A stretch of DNA of 64,000 nucleotides from Centrapalus pauciflorus (taxonomy: Eukaryota; Streptophyta; Magnoliopsida; Asterales; Asteraceae), in assembly GCA_020465985.1 (NCBI GenBank), contig JAANYP010003716.1, forward strand, positions 373,927 through 437,926. Reading direction: 5' to 3'. Below are positions 1 to 11,622 of the stretch, piece after piece. Position 1 is the first letter of the stretch; the number at the start of each line of letters is the position of its first letter. The notes beneath the pieces were generated by a model. It did not search any database. It was given only the letters and a program-made list of their open reading frames with translations, and was not told where the DNA came from. A program made the position numbers and the translations under genes.

Positions 1-631
1 AACTGATTTGAATTGATCAGAGTATAAATCAATAATCTTGCTTTGAATCAAAGTTTAATTAAGAAGTTTGCGGAATAACACTTAATTATTTTAACAAAAG
101 CTTTCAGAATAAATAGCAGAGAAACACAATAAATAATCAAGACTGCTTGTATTGCTGAATTCAATGATTACAATCACCTCTAATCTGTTTGATTAGACGA
201 AGAACACAGACTGTTCTTAGGGTTTTACAACCTTAGAGGCTTATGAAAACTTAATCAACAAAGCAATTACAGACTCAAGAATGCAGAAAACTCATATACA
301 ATAGAAGACCTATTCTATGTATTTATATTGCTTCATGATATGTTTCCTTGACGAACTATGACTTCTCTGATAGTAGATATGCTGGAATCTTCGTATATAT
401 ATCTTTTCCTGAAAATCAGCACTTTCTGTTTATGAAACTGTTGAGCAGCTTGAATCACTTGACAGCATGAACAGAGCAGCTCGAGTTGATTTGCTCTGGC
501 AGCTTGAACTTTTACACTGGCAGCTCGAGTTCTTCAACTAGCAGCATGAACTTTGGATTTACATATAAACTCTACTAACAGTTTGAGAAGTCTAACTAAC
601 AGCTTGAACCTACTTAAACTATTTCCCAACA
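1..631 (-). repeat. 3' LTR of Copia-1 (partial)
   Basis: Direct repeat of 10062-10694 with about 1% differences by eye. On the element strand the LTR starts TGTTGGGAAATAG and should end TGACA, but the terminal part is missing because the window begins inside it. A TATAAATA box (minus strand) lies at 320-327. The LTR carries several copies of a CTGYTAG-like motif. Confidence 0.93.
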
Positions 632-648
632 ATCTCCCCCTAACTTAA
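632..648 (-). other. polypurine tract of Copia-1
   Basis: Read on the minus strand the sequence is TTAAGTTAGGGGGAGAT directly before the 3' LTR start TGTTGGG. This is the expected place and composition of the plus-strand primer. Copia-2 has the same tract at 42771-42787. Confidence 0.8.
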
Positions 649-732
649 ATTCTTTATACAAGACTTTAAGTTCTATACAAAAATGGAAATGAATAAGTAA
701 ACTGTTATTTACAAACCAAGGCTTTCAAAAAT

Positions 733-3542
733 TTATAACTGTGCAAGTTTCTGATCTATAGCCTTCAAAAATTCTTTCTTCATCTCATCTCTATCACAAG
801 ATACCCTAACAGATTTTATCTGAAGTAGCATATCTTTTGGTAAATCATAAAATTCGAGATTGAAGAATATACCAGATCCATCTGAGAATTTGATTCTGTA
901 TGTCCTTGACTTGACAAACAGATCAACTTGTTTGATCTTCTTTCCCTTCATTGCAGCATCCTCTATTTCTTTTCTTGCAGATTCAGGGTCAACAATTGAT
1001 TTTAGATCTCTAATAACTTGCTTCACTTGTGGTAGAGTAGATCTAACTTGTGACACAGACCCAATATGATGCATCTTGATAAGCTCATCTCTGGTCAACT
1101 TCTGAACCATTTGCCAAAATGTATCATATTCTTCTTCTGGTCCAGACTCTCTTCTTATCACAAACTTAACAAACAAATCCCTGTCATCCAGTGACTTGGC
1201 AAACCAGTAGTTGATCAGAGGCTTTGTAAAATCATGTTGATCCAGCAGCTTCTCTATCTCCAGAGCTTTCTGTAGTTGTTGCTCAAACATCACCTTTTTA
1301 ACTTGATGCAGCTTTGCTTGTGATGATGGCTCAGATGAAGGAATAGAAGCAACAGCTTGATCAGTAGGAGCAGGAGCACTGACAGCAGCTTCAGTTTGAA
1401 CTGATTCCTTTGAAAGTTGGACTTCTTGGGAGACTTTTGTTTTCTTTATTTTCTCCATTTCTTTGTCATGGATCTCCTGCAGCTTTTCAGTTGTCATGGA
1501 CTGAGCCATTTTCTTTGGAATGCCGGCTGCAAAGGCAAAATTGATTAGAAATCTTCTGTGCTCAGCCTTGGAGTGCCCTGATGGCAGCTTCCTCTTCTTT
1601 TCTCCTTGTTTACCCACAAACCCCTTTAGGTAGTCATCTATGGTCTCATCATCATCTATTGGGGGCTGGGCTTGCTGATCTAATTCTTTGTCCAGTTCTT
1701 CTGCTAATTTCTTGGCAACTTCAGCATCAAAGGCAATCTGGGCTTCTTTGGAAGAAAATTTGTGCTTTGGAGACTCAATAAGAATGCCCTTGCCCTTGTC
1801 TTTTGCAGAAGAGGATGTTGCTTGGACTGTACTGGATGGAGCTTGAACCCTTTCCCTTATAACAACTCCAGTTGCTTTTGGGGCAGCAGCTTGAGTTTCT
1901 AGGCTAACAGCTTGAGAAGCTGTTGGGACCGCTAGCCTAGAAGGTGGAACTGTTGAGGCTGCTTGGACTGATATTGTTGGAACTGCTTGGACTGATTCAG
2001 GAACCTCCTGATTCTCCCCCTTTTTGGAAGCATTGGTTTGGTCAGGAGGACCTACAACCTTTGCTCCTTGGGTTTGAATCAACTGCTCTAATTTCATGAT
2101 CTTATTTCCACAGAGGGTAAACCCTTTGTGGAGATAATCCATTCGTTTATTTTGAGCCGCCTCTGCCTGCTTGAGTGCAAATATCTGAGCTCCCTGTGCA
2201 GTAATGATGGACATTTGGTATTCCAACATAGCTACAACAGGTTTCAGCTTGGGATCCGTCAAGAGCATGAGTTGCAAACTAGTCTCAAGATCAGAAAACA
2301 CCTGTGGTGCCTGTGATCTATCACTGACATTAATACCAGAAGTAGAAACTTCTGGGCCCCTCTGTTCTTGGTTCTGGGGACTTCCAGCTTGTGTTTGCAC
2401 ACTGGCTGTTGCCATGGGTGTGGTCTTAGTGATGTTAGCACTATCATGTGTCTCTTTTGCAGAAACAGCAGTAGTGCCAGCCACAGAATCCATATGAACA
2501 ATCTCTGAAGAGATGTTCACCTCCTGAGTGAGGATGGGAGTTTCCTCAGTTGGTTCCCTTTGGATATTCTGTGCAGAAGTGTCCTCCTGCACAGGGATAT
2601 ATGGCTCTTGTCTGGGGGCTGAGGAGGAAGGAGCTCCTGGTCCCCTTTTCCTTTTATATAGAAATTTTAGTGGGGGGGATGGCTGTTCAAAAGGATCAGA
2701 AGGAATTTGTGTATCATGAGGAGTGGGTTGGGGTCCTGGGGGTGTAGCAGTGATGATAGGCTGAGCCTGCTCAGGACCCTCTCCTCTGTTTCTTGGGATG
2801 ATGTCATCATTGCAGAGGGCAATGGAACATCTACACTCAAAAAATTGGCACTTTGTTTTAAAAGTCTTTTGATTGAAGATAGTGAGTGCCTGTGGGAAAC
2901 ATGTATCCTTTTATGTAAATGAGAAGTAGTGCAAGTGTGTGCAATGATTTCAGCCAAAAATCTGGGATACATTAAAAATTTCCCACTCTTTAGGGAATGA
3001 TGCCTTAACATCCCCTGAAAAATCATGTTTGAAAAATTGAACCGTTGGCCTGTTGAAAAGCACACTAAGGCAGTGGCAATGTTGGAAGAAAATTCTGACC
3101 AACCGGTTCTTTTGGGGCTTATGCACTGCTGAATTATATGTACAAGATATTTCCATTTAGGAGAAAAATGGGCTTTCAAGAAAGTAAATGAATCAGCAGT
3201 ACCCCTATAACCTATATTATAAAGACCAGTATGTAAAGCATCAAGGGTTAGGTCTGTTATACCTGTGGCATCTTGAAGATGCAAATGGCGCCGAATGGAT
3301 TCCTCAGTAATGGTGATGGGAGTGCCATCAATTTTGGATAGTATAGAGGGAATTCCATTGATGGTTTGGACAGTTGCACGGTTCCAGAACTGTTCGATAT
3401 ATGATATGTAGATGGTGGGATTTATATTGAGTGCATGATGGATATGGGAGTGACGAAGAAAGTCCATCATGTCTTGGAACGGTTGAAGGTCTGAGTGCTT
3501 TAGAGAGTAGGGAAGGCAATTGTGTTCTTTAACAAACTCCAT
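733..3542 (-). pseudogene. accessory 3' ORF of Copia-1, frameshifted
   Basis: A long reading frame between pol and the 3' LTR. The first part (3542 to about 2804) starts with ATG and resembles 3' ORFs I recall from predicted Asteraceae retrotransposon proteins (signature like NPTIYIS.IEQFW). The second part (to 733) is Gln/Ala/Ser/Lys-rich and ends in a compact charged domain (last ~190 residues). One base is missing near 2803-2804 relative to Copia-2 (GATGA-CATC against GATGAACATC); allowing for it puts both parts in one frame. Copia-2 instead has a stop at the equivalent of a CAG here. I see no signal peptide or membrane segment, so it does not look env-like. Function unknown. Confidence 0.75.
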
Positions 3543-3884
3543 TGAGGATCAAACGAAAGGATTAGGGTTTGCAAAGAAGAGTGTGTGAATCGTTCAGAGA
3601 GAAAAGAGAGGTCGTGGAAGGAAACTTTGTAACTGGTAGTTACAACTGAACGAAATTGGGACCTTTAAAGGTTTTGAAAAAGGTTGGGTCCCGCGCACAC
3701 ATATTGAAAATTACCCAAATACCCTGCACACTTTGACAGATCAAGTGAATAACTAACAGTCCGAGAAAATGAACTAGCAGCTTGAGAAAATACTCAAGCT
3801 GTTAGTTGAAAATTATGCATCCTTTTAATGAAACAGTGACTCCCCCTTAAATAAGCATACTACAGAGATAATAATGAAAACAAA
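3543..3884 (-). other. non-coding spacer between pol and accessory ORF, Copia-1
   Basis: About 340 bp without a credible ORF. It holds three CTGYTAG-type motif copies (about 3755-3810) and, close to the end of pol, a purine-rich stretch (minus strand, AAGGGGGAG) like a second polypurine tract. The matching spacer in Copia-2 is 39547-39888. Confidence 0.6.
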
Positions 3885-6800
3885 TTAATCCATATTGACC
3901 ATACCAATATTTGATACCAGAAAAGTGAACCTTCCTACATCAAAAGGTTTTGTAAATAGATCAGCTAACTGATCATCAGTATGTATTTTGGTAACTTGGA
4001 TTAACTTCTTTTCATTACAATCCCTTATAAAGTGAAATCTGATTTCTATATGCTTGGTTTTAGGGAATTTCACTGGGTTTTGCACAATGCTGATTGCACT
4101 TGAATTGTCAATATAAATAGGAGTGGATAAGAAATTCATACCATAGTCTCTCAGCTGATTTTGAATCCACATTACCTGGGAGCAGCAGCTTGCAGCTGCT
4201 ACATATTCTGCTTCAATGGATGATGTGGACACAGTTGTCTGCTTTTTGCATTGCCAAGAGACCAGTCCTGCTCCTAAGTATTGACATCCACCAGTTGTGG
4301 ATTTTCTGTCAATGTTGCATCCACCATAGTCACTGTCAGAATAAGCAGTTAGTACAAGGGGAGAGTCTTTAGGATACCATAGTCCTAAGTGTGGTTGGCC
4401 TTTAAGGTATCTAAAGATTCTCTTAACCACAACCAGGTGAGAATCCTTTGGAGAGCATTGAAACCTAACACACACACAGACAGCAAACATAATATCAGGT
4501 CTAGAAGATGTTAGATACATAAGTGATCCTATAAGAGATCTGTATAAATGTAAGTCCACATCTATGCCATCTTTGTCTGTATGGAGCTGCTTGTGAGGAT
4601 CCATTGGAGTGCTTGCAATCTTTGTGTCTTGATAACCAAACTTTTCTAGTATGTCTTTCACATACTTTGATTGACTTATGAAGAGACCAGTGGGCTTCTG
4701 CTTGACTTGTAATCCCAGAAAGAGTTCTCCCATTGAACTCATTTGAAACTTTTTGTGCATTAAAGCTTCAAACTCTTTGCACAAACAATCATTTGTTGAG
4801 CCAAAGATGATGTCATCAACATAGATTTGAACAAGCAGAATCTCAGCTTTGATGGACTTAGTGAAAAGTGTTTTGTCCAGAGTGCCTCTCTTGAACCCAT
4901 TCTGTAGAAGGTATGATGACAGAGTGTCATACCATGCTCTTGGAGCTTGATGGAGACCATAGAGAGCCTTATCTAACTTGTAGACTTTGTCTGGATCCTT
5001 GTAGTCCTCACAAATAGGAGGTTGACACACATATACCTCCTCTTTAATTGTCCCATACAGAAAAGCAGACTTCACATCCATTTGATACACTTTAAAACCT
5101 TTGAAGCTTGCATAGGCCAGGAATAGTCTGATGGCTTCAATTCTTGCCACTGGGGCAAATACATCATCATAATCTATGCCTTCTTCTTGAGTGTATCCTT
5201 GTGCTACTAGCCTTGCTTTATTCTTGATGACTATCCCTCTCTCATCTTTCTTGTTTCTGAACACTTATCTTGTACCAATTGCTTTCTTACCTTTAGGAAG
5301 ATCCACCAGAGTCCATACATTCTGAATCTTGAACTATAGAAGCTCTTCTTGCATAGCCTCAATCCAGGATGAATCTTTTAATGCTTCTGATGCCTTTTTA
5401 GGTTCTAGTTGAGACATGAAATAGGCATTCTCAATGGCAGCCAGACTGAATTCAGGAACTGCTTGTTCAGCAGCAGCCGTCTCATTTTGAACCATTTTCC
5501 TTGTTTGTACAGGAGTGCTTGGATCACCCAGTATTTGATTGAGAGGATGATACTTGTGAACTCTTAGTGTAGGCTCTCTCTCTGTCTGAAAAGAGGATCC
5601 AAGATTTGTATCATCTCCATCAGGAACAGCTTGACTTGAATCTGGGACTGTTTCCCTTGGTGTTGGAGCTGTTTTCTCAGGACTTGGAATTGGCACTTCA
5701 GTGTCTGGATTTGTATCATGTTGAGCATTCAGGACCCATGGAGGATCACAGGACAGAAGTGGTAGAGTGGTGTACTCATCCCAACTTGTTGAATCTGCAA
5801 CAGTCTGAAACTTTGTGCCAACAGCTTGAGAATTTGTATTGGCAGCATGAGAATTTGTATTGGCAGCTTAAACCCTGTATGTATCAGATTCAGCAGTATA
5901 CTCAACAAAGCTCAGAGAATTTGTTATTGAATCTAAATCAAACAACCAATCAGCACCAGTGCCTTTGATATTAGCAGTATTTTCATTAAATTCAACGTTG
6001 GCACTTTCTTCAATGGTTTTAGACACACTGTTATATACTCTATAGGCTTTGCTTTGACTTGAGTAGCCTACAAAGAATCCTTCTTCAGCCTTACTTTCAA
6101 ACTTCCCTAAGTGAGTCTTAGTGTGAAGAATAGTACATGGGCAACCAAAAGGCTTGAAGAAAGCTATTAGGGGACTTCTGTTGTGAAATAACTCATAGGG
6201 AGTTTTTCCTTGAGATTGAACAATTTGAACCCTATTCAGAACATAACAGGGTGTATTGACAGCTTCTGCCCAGAAAGTCATTGGCAGATTTGAATCAGCT
6301 AACATTGTTCTAGCAGCCTCAATTAATGTTCTGTTCTTTCTTTCAGCTACACCATTTTGCTGTGGTGTTCTTGGTGCACTATATTGTCTAGCAATGCCTT
6401 TGGACTCACAGAAACTGTTTAGAATGTGATTTTTAAATTCAGTTCCATTGTCTGATCTTATCACCTTAACTTTTGAGTTAGATTGATTTTCTATCTTAAG
6501 AATAAATGACTTAACTAGCTCAGCAGTTTCATCTTTAGACCTAAGAAAGTAAACCCAAGTAAATCTGGTGAAATCATCAACAATAACTAAACAGTAAGCC
6601 CTTTTATTCAAACTCAAAACAGATGTTGGACCAAATAGATCCATATGGATCAGCTGAAGAACAGATGAGATTGAATTTACTTCTTTGGCCTTATGAAAAG
6701 TTTTGTGTTGCTTGCCTTTGAGACATGCTACACAGTGATCATCACATATGAACTCCTTTTGTGGTAAGCCTCTTACCAGATTCTTTTTGACTAAAACATT

Positions 6801-7361
6801 CATGGACTTGAAGTTCATGTGACACATCCTTCTATGCCAAAGAGCAGACTCATTGGATGATGCTTTGGATATCAAACAACTTAAAGTATTTGATTTAGAT
6901 AAAAGATCTGTGTCCAGATAGTAAACATTGTCCTTTCTTGGTGTTCTTAGTAAAACAAGATTTTCAGGAATTTTGAAATCTTTTGAAAGGACAATGCACT
7001 CAGAATCTGTAAACAGAACAATGTTTTGTTTGTCACAAATTTGAGAGACACTTAATAAATTGTACTTAAGCTGTTCAACATACAAAACATCATGGAATTT
7101 CATGTTGCCTGCATTAACAGTACCCTTACCTGTAACCTTACCTCCTTTTGAGTTGCCTCCAAATACAACAAATCCTCCATCAAAGCCTTTGAAATTTGAC
7201 AAGCACTCAGAATTGCCTGTCATGTGCCTAGAGCATCCACTGTCCAAATGGCATCTTGTTTTATGAGGAGACCTGTGGTTGCTCTGCACAAGTAGAAGCT
7301 TAGTCAGTAGTGGAGTAAACCCAAACCAAATTGGTTTTGGGTTGGCCTTGTATATTGACAT
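3885..7361 (-). pseudogene. Copia-1 pol (protease, integrase, reverse transcriptase, RNase H) with three stops
   Basis: Starting at ATG 7361 the frame runs to 3885 and is interrupted only by in-frame stops at 5868-5870 (TAA), 5334-5336 (TAG) and 5265-5267 (TAA); Copia-2 has GAA, CAG and TGG there. Domains in order: aspartic protease with DSG at about residues 40-42; integrase with HHCC zinc finger and a DD35E core (signatures HMDLFGP, RSDNGTEF, NGVAERKNRT); a variable Thr/Ala/Ser-rich linker; reverse transcriptase with intact YVDDIIFG; RNase H with YSDSDYGG and STSSIEAEY. A two-codon loss turns GELTFFLG into GELFLG. The pol frame is +1 relative to gag and overlaps its end. Confidence 0.92.
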
Positions 7362-9957
7362 AACTAAACACTGTCTTTGACTTTTTATATTTTGTGATAT
7401 CTACTGATGGAGTTTTTGAAGAGTATTTAGTGATTATATGAGGTATCCAGGTATTTTGATCATCTTTCCTTCTAACAGTCTCAGATGATTCACTAGCAGT
7501 TCCAGATTGATGCTTAGCAGTCTGATCTGTGGTTTTAGTGCTAACAGCTTCAGATTTTGCACTAACAGCTTCAGATTTTGCATTAGCAGTCTGATCTTTT
7601 GCATCAGTAGTTTGATCTGAGGATCTGTCCTTGACGCACCATATTTGTTTAAAACTTAATTTAGGCTTTGCCAAAACTTGTTTTTGGTGTGTGGACTGTT
7701 TTTTATTAACTTTTGAAAGTCTGTGATCAATTGTTTTCTTTGGAACTGTTGTAGCAGAAGATTTGACCTTTGAATGTTTTTCCTGAGTAGGATTTGATTT
7801 TGTTTGATTCACAGTCTGTTTTGCAACAGCTGGTTTATAAAAACAATCCTTGGCCAAGTGATTCTTCCTGCCACAGTGAAAACACCTTTTGACTATTTGA
7901 ATTGGAGAACCAGATTTATTTGACAATATCTGGTTCTTGTTCCTCTGATTTCCCCTTACCTGCTGTTGTTTGGGAAACTTTTGAACACCATGCTTTTGGC
8001 ATGTGTAGATTGGAACATTTTTACTCTTTTTATTATTCTTTGAAGAAGATGCAGTGTTACAGTTAGAATGTACAGAAACTTGTGGAGCAGCATTGCATAC
8101 ACTCATCTTCTCTTTCCCTTTCTTACTGTGAGCTTGGATTTCTATAGGTGCACTCATTGTTTTGTGGTCTTTCTCACCTTCTATACACTCACAGTCTCTC
8201 TTTTGAATCTGATCTTCTTTTGATTCAGGACTGTTATCAAGGATAGGATCTACAATAGTCATAGACTCATCTAGTGGTTCATTGACAAGTCTATCAGCAA
8301 CCTCACTCATTGGATGAATGTACTTGTTGTTGTATGGAGGTGGAGTAGCCCTGTATCCTATTCCTTCTTTGGGATTAACCTGAGATTTTACCCTATCTTT
8401 AAATTGGACTTCCATTAGGTGTTCCAGCTTTTGATTTGCCAACTTAAAGTTACCTAGATCTATGTTAACAGATTCTAGTTTCTTATTAGCTTCTAACACC
8501 TTTTGTTCAGTCTCTTCTACCTTTTTATTCAGAGATTTTATTTTCTTATTTAGCTCCTTTTTCTCCCACTCATGATAGGTTCTATCATATCCCATTTGAA
8601 TCTCATTATCCTTATAGTCATTGATCTGTTTTTCAAGATCTTCTATGGCTTGCATGTATTCATATCTCCTTTCTTCCATCTTAGCTAGAGTTTTGCACAT
8701 GCTCTCATTGTGATCTCTGTACTTTTTAACCATATTTTTGCATGATTGAGAGCAGAGTTTAGATTTTACCTCAGATGGTAGTTCAGTGGAGGAGACATTT
8801 GATGTTTCTGCCATTAGAGCTTGATTATGAAATTCTTCCTCTGTCTGATCACTCCAGTCAAACACATTGTCTTCTTGGGAGACAAGTGCTGTTGATGATG
8901 ATGTCTGATTGGGCTGTGAAGTCCTTGATGGCTGTTGACCTTGAGATCTACATTCTCTGGCAAAGTGACCAAGCTTATGACATTTATAGCATTCAACTTT
9001 TGATTTATCAAAAGCTGGTTTGCCTTCTTTTTTGGCTTGAAAGTTGGTCCTTCCAGTTCTTTTAAGAAATCTTTTGGCCCTCATGGTCAGCATTGCATGT
9101 TGCCACTTTAAATCCATCTCTTCAAGATCATCTGGATGAATTTGTTCCAAGTCTTCAACATTTAGAGCAAATAGTCCATCATTGGCAACAAAAGCCTCAT
9201 AGTGAGTTTCAGCAGAGTTGCCATCACCACCTGAAAAAGAATCACAGTTATTAGATTTTTCAGAAGACAGAAGAGCAGTATTGTGATTATAAGAAAAGGA
9301 TTTCTTTTTAGCATCAATCTTAGTCTCAAACACTCTTAGACTGTTATACAGATCATCCAGTTCTATCTCATCAAGAGTGTCTTTTGTTCTCCATTGTGCA
9401 GCATAGACTGTCCATTCTTCTCCAAGAGATCTGAGAAACTTTCTATTGACTTCATCTTGATCCAGATTGACTTTTGCACTTTCCAGTTCACTTATCAGTT
9501 TGTTGAACCTGTCAAAAATTTGAGTAAGGTTTTCATTCTTGCCACCAGAAAAGTTCTCATACTGCAGTTTCAAGAGATCCTTTTGATTTCTCTTGGTACT
9601 GGCATTACCAGCAAATCTTTTCTCTAAGGTATTCCAAAGAGAATGAGCAGTATAAAACTTTTTGAACTGATGTTGATAAGCATTAGGAATGGCTATTTGT
9701 AAAAGTGTAAGTGCTTTCACTTCATTCATTCTAGCCTTCCTTTCAAGTTCAGTTTTTGGAGGAGTTTTGACTGGTTTTCCCTCATCATCAAGTTCTGGAT
9801 CAACTACAGGAGGAAATTCAACAGCTTCCCATATGGCATAATCAATGAATTGGATATGCTGTTGAATCCTGAGTTTCCACATCTCAAACTCAGTGTGCTT
9901 GAGCATAGGCACTTTGAGTCCTTGCCCAGATCCACTGCTGCTATTTTCAAATTCCAT
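7300..9957 (-). CDS. Copia-1 Gag polyprotein, long form with two zinc knuckles
   Basis: 885 codons from ATG 9957. The N-terminal ~200 residues form a UBN2/copia-type gag capsid domain (FEMWKLRIQQHIQ, LWNTLEKRF, GEEWTVYAAQWR). Two CCHC zinc knuckles are visible: CYKCHKLGHFAREC at about residues 323-336 and CFHCGRKNHLAKDC at about 692-705. A long Glu/Lys-rich coiled coil lies between them (about 405-520). The C-terminal tail is rich in Thr-Ala, Ala-Val and Ser repeats. Gag packages element RNA into cytoplasmic particles. It is unusually long for a copia gag, and it ends in a stop about 60 nt after the first ATG of pol in the +1 frame. Copia-2 lacks the first ~195 codons. Confidence 0.9.
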   Translation of the reverse strand: MEFENSSSGSGQGLKVPMLKHTEFEMWKLRIQQHIQFIDYAIWEAVEFPPVVDPELDDEGKPVKTPPKTELERKARMNEVKALTLLQIAIPNAYQHQFKKFYTAHSLWNTLEKRFAGNASTKRNQKDLLKLQYENFSGGKNENLTQIFDRFNKLISELESAKVNLDQDEVNRKFLRSLGEEWTVYAAQWRTKDTLDEIELDDLYNSLRVFETKIDAKKKSFSYNHNTALLSSEKSNNCDSFSGGDGNSAETHYEAFVANDGLFALNVEDLEQIHPDDLEEMDLKWQHAMLTMRAKRFLKRTGRTNFQAKKEGKPAFDKSKVECYKCHKLGHFARECRSQGQQPSRTSQPNQTSSSTALVSQEDNVFDWSDQTEEEFHNQALMAETSNVSSTELPSEVKSKLCSQSCKNMVKKYRDHNESMCKTLAKMEERRYEYMQAIEDLEKQINDYKDNEIQMGYDRTYHEWEKKELNKKIKSLNKKVEETEQKVLEANKKLESVNIDLGNFKLANQKLEHLMEVQFKDRVKSQVNPKEGIGYRATPPPYNNKYIHPMSEVADRLVNEPLDESMTIVDPILDNSPESKEDQIQKRDCECIEGEKDHKTMSAPIEIQAHSKKGKEKMSVCNAAPQVSVHSNCNTASSSKNNKKSKNVPIYTCQKHGVQKFPKQQQVRGNQRNKNQILSNKSGSPIQIVKRCFHCGRKNHLAKDCFYKPAVAKQTVNQTKSNPTQEKHSKVKSSATTVPKKTIDHRLSKVNKKQSTHQKQVLAKPKLSFKQIWCVKDRSSDQTTDAKDQTANAKSEAVSAKSEAVSTKTTDQTAKHQSGTASESSETVRRKDDQNTWIPHIITKYSSKTPSVDITKYKKSKTVFSYVNIQGQPKTNLVWVYSTTD

Positions 9958-10015
9958 TGCAAAAGATTAAGAATTTAAAAGAAAGTTTTCGACTTTGAAA
10001 AACAAAGAACAACCT

Positions 10016-10028
10016 GGCTCTGATACCG
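10016..10028 (-). other. primer binding site of Copia-1 (tRNA-Met)
   Basis: Minus strand reads CGGTATCAGAGCC two bases inside the 5' LTR. It matches the usual plant initiator tRNA-Met primer site TGGTATCAGAGCC with one change at the first base. Confidence 0.85.
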
Positions 10029-10030
10029 CT

Positions 10031-10694
10031 TGTCAGGATTTTAAACTAATTAACCAAGACTAACTGATTTGAATTGATCAGAGTATAAATCAATAATCTT
10101 GCTTTGAATCAAAGTTTAATTAAGAAGTTTGCGGAATAACACTTAATTATTTTAACAAAAGCTTTCAGAATAAATAGCAGAGAAACACAATAAATAATCA
10201 AGACTGCTTGTATTGCTGAATTCAATGATTACAATCACCTCTAATCTGTTTGATTAGACGAAGAACACAGACTGTTCTTAGGGTTTTACAACCTTAGAGG
10301 CTTATGAAAACTTAATCAACAAAGCAATTACAGACTCAAGAATGTAGAAAACTCATATACAATAGAAAGACCTATTCTATGTATTTATATTGCTTCTTGA
10401 TATGTTTCCTTGACGAACTATGACTTCTCTGATAGTAGATATGCTGGAATCTTCGTATATATATCTTTTCCTGAAAATCAGCACTTTCTGTTTATGAAAC
10501 TGTTGAGCAGCTTGAATCACTTGACAACATGAACAGAGCAGCTCGAGTTGATTTGCTCTGGCAGCTTGAACTTTTACACTGGCAGCTCCAGTTTCTTCAA
10601 CTAGCAGCATGAACTTTGGATTTACATATAAACTCTACTAACAGTTTGAGAAGTCTAACTAACAGCTTGAACCTACTTAAACTATTTCCCAACA
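10031..10694 (-). repeat. 5' LTR of Copia-1
   Basis: Complete 664-bp LTR; element-strand termini are TGTTGGG and CTGACA. TATAAATA (minus) at 10382-10389 is the likely promoter core. The 3' LTR copy is at 1-631. Confidence 0.93.
10382..10389 (-). promoter_or_regulatory. TATA box in Copia-1 5' LTR
   Basis: TATAAATA on the minus strand, about 310 bp into the LTR; it is conserved at the same place in all four LTRs of this family (320-327, 33662-33669, 43093-43100). Confidence 0.6.
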
Positions 10695-11617
10695 AAAACC
10701 TCTAACCGGTAAAATCTTTTGAAATTAGGACTTGACCGGTTATAATATGTTGCTATGCTTACATGGCACACACGTGGCGTCCACATGGCAAACCTGACTT
10801 ACATGGCGCCTACGTGGCTTACATGTATAATTCTTAAACTGAATTTTTGCATAAAAACCCCGAAAGTGGTGAATTTTTCGATTAAAACCTTTAACTATAT
10901 TTTTTTTCTCACCTCTAACCAACAATAATATTTACCTTTTCTCTACCTCCGGCAACTCCGATTACTCTATCTACTCTTTATGTTCAGTGCTGTTTATTTT
11001 ATGTATGTATGTTCGATTAACTTTTGTCGTTTAACCTTGAATTTTAACATCAAGTGTGATGATGGAATCGATTTCATTTTGTGTTCACGAGTTGCATTTT
11101 TAGGTTCAGCTTTATGTTCAATTTTATTTATTTATATTCCATTTTAGCATCTGAATATGACTGATCAGTCAGAGCAGTAAGGTTCGCTAGCCTAGAGGGT
11201 AGAGGTTTCATTGGGAAACGAATTCTTTGTTTGATAAATAAAAGTTTAATAAATATTCATGTCTTCAAAATGCAATCAGTGAAGACTCAATTTTAATTAT
11301 ATTTGTTGGTTGGATGTTTTTTATCAAATTAAAAATGATATGTGGTTTTAATTGAAAAAACTAAGCAAGTTGGAGGTTTTTTACGCAAAAATCTTTTTAA
11401 AAGTTTTACACGTCATCAAGTTGCAACTTGCTAAACAGGTTGCAAGTCATATTTTTTGAAAAAAGCACAAATTTACAAAGTTTTAACCAGGAGGTTTTTT
11501 GTGCAATGAAAAATGGTTGGGGGTTTGAATCGCAAAAATGGTCCAACTTAGAGGTTTTTTTGCGCAATTTCCCTTATAAATAAATACTTAAGATCAAAAC
11601 ATGTTAAATAAGGGTTA
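10695..11617. mobile_element. TIR-element remnant cut by Copia-1
   Basis: No coding region seen. The left edge begins AAAACCTCTAACCGG right after the Copia-1 LTR. The right edge (about 11545-11577), read on the minus strand, begins GGGAAATTGCGC and continues AAAAAAACCTCTAAG. The two ends thus look like eroded inverted repeats sharing AAACCTCTAA followed by C/G-rich then T-rich blocks. The left terminus proper would lie beyond Copia-1, outside the window. It could be a MULE or MITE; class uncertain. Confidence 0.35.
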
Positions 11618-11622
11618 GTTCA

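Larger units (their letters stand above)
1..10694 (-). mobile_element. Ty1/copia LTR retrotransposon Copia-1, left LTR truncated by window edge
   Basis: Minus-strand element in transcription order: 5' LTR (10031-10694), tRNA-Met primer site, gag, pol (PR-INT-RT-RNase H, the copia order), a large accessory ORF, polypurine tract, 3' LTR (1-631). The window opens about 31 bp inside the 3' LTR. The two LTRs differ by about six changes by eye, so the insertion is recent. The base after the right LTR begins AAAAC, the probable TSD; its partner lies outside the window. Copia-2 at 33357-43454 is the same family. Three in-frame stops in pol and one frameshift in the accessory ORF make this copy non-autonomous; gag looks intact. 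Confidence 0.93.

Noticed and set aside
733..2592. Second half of the accessory ORF as an independent gene
   Set aside because: It has no ATG at its front, and in Copia-2 it is in frame with the first half apart from one TAG that is CAG here.
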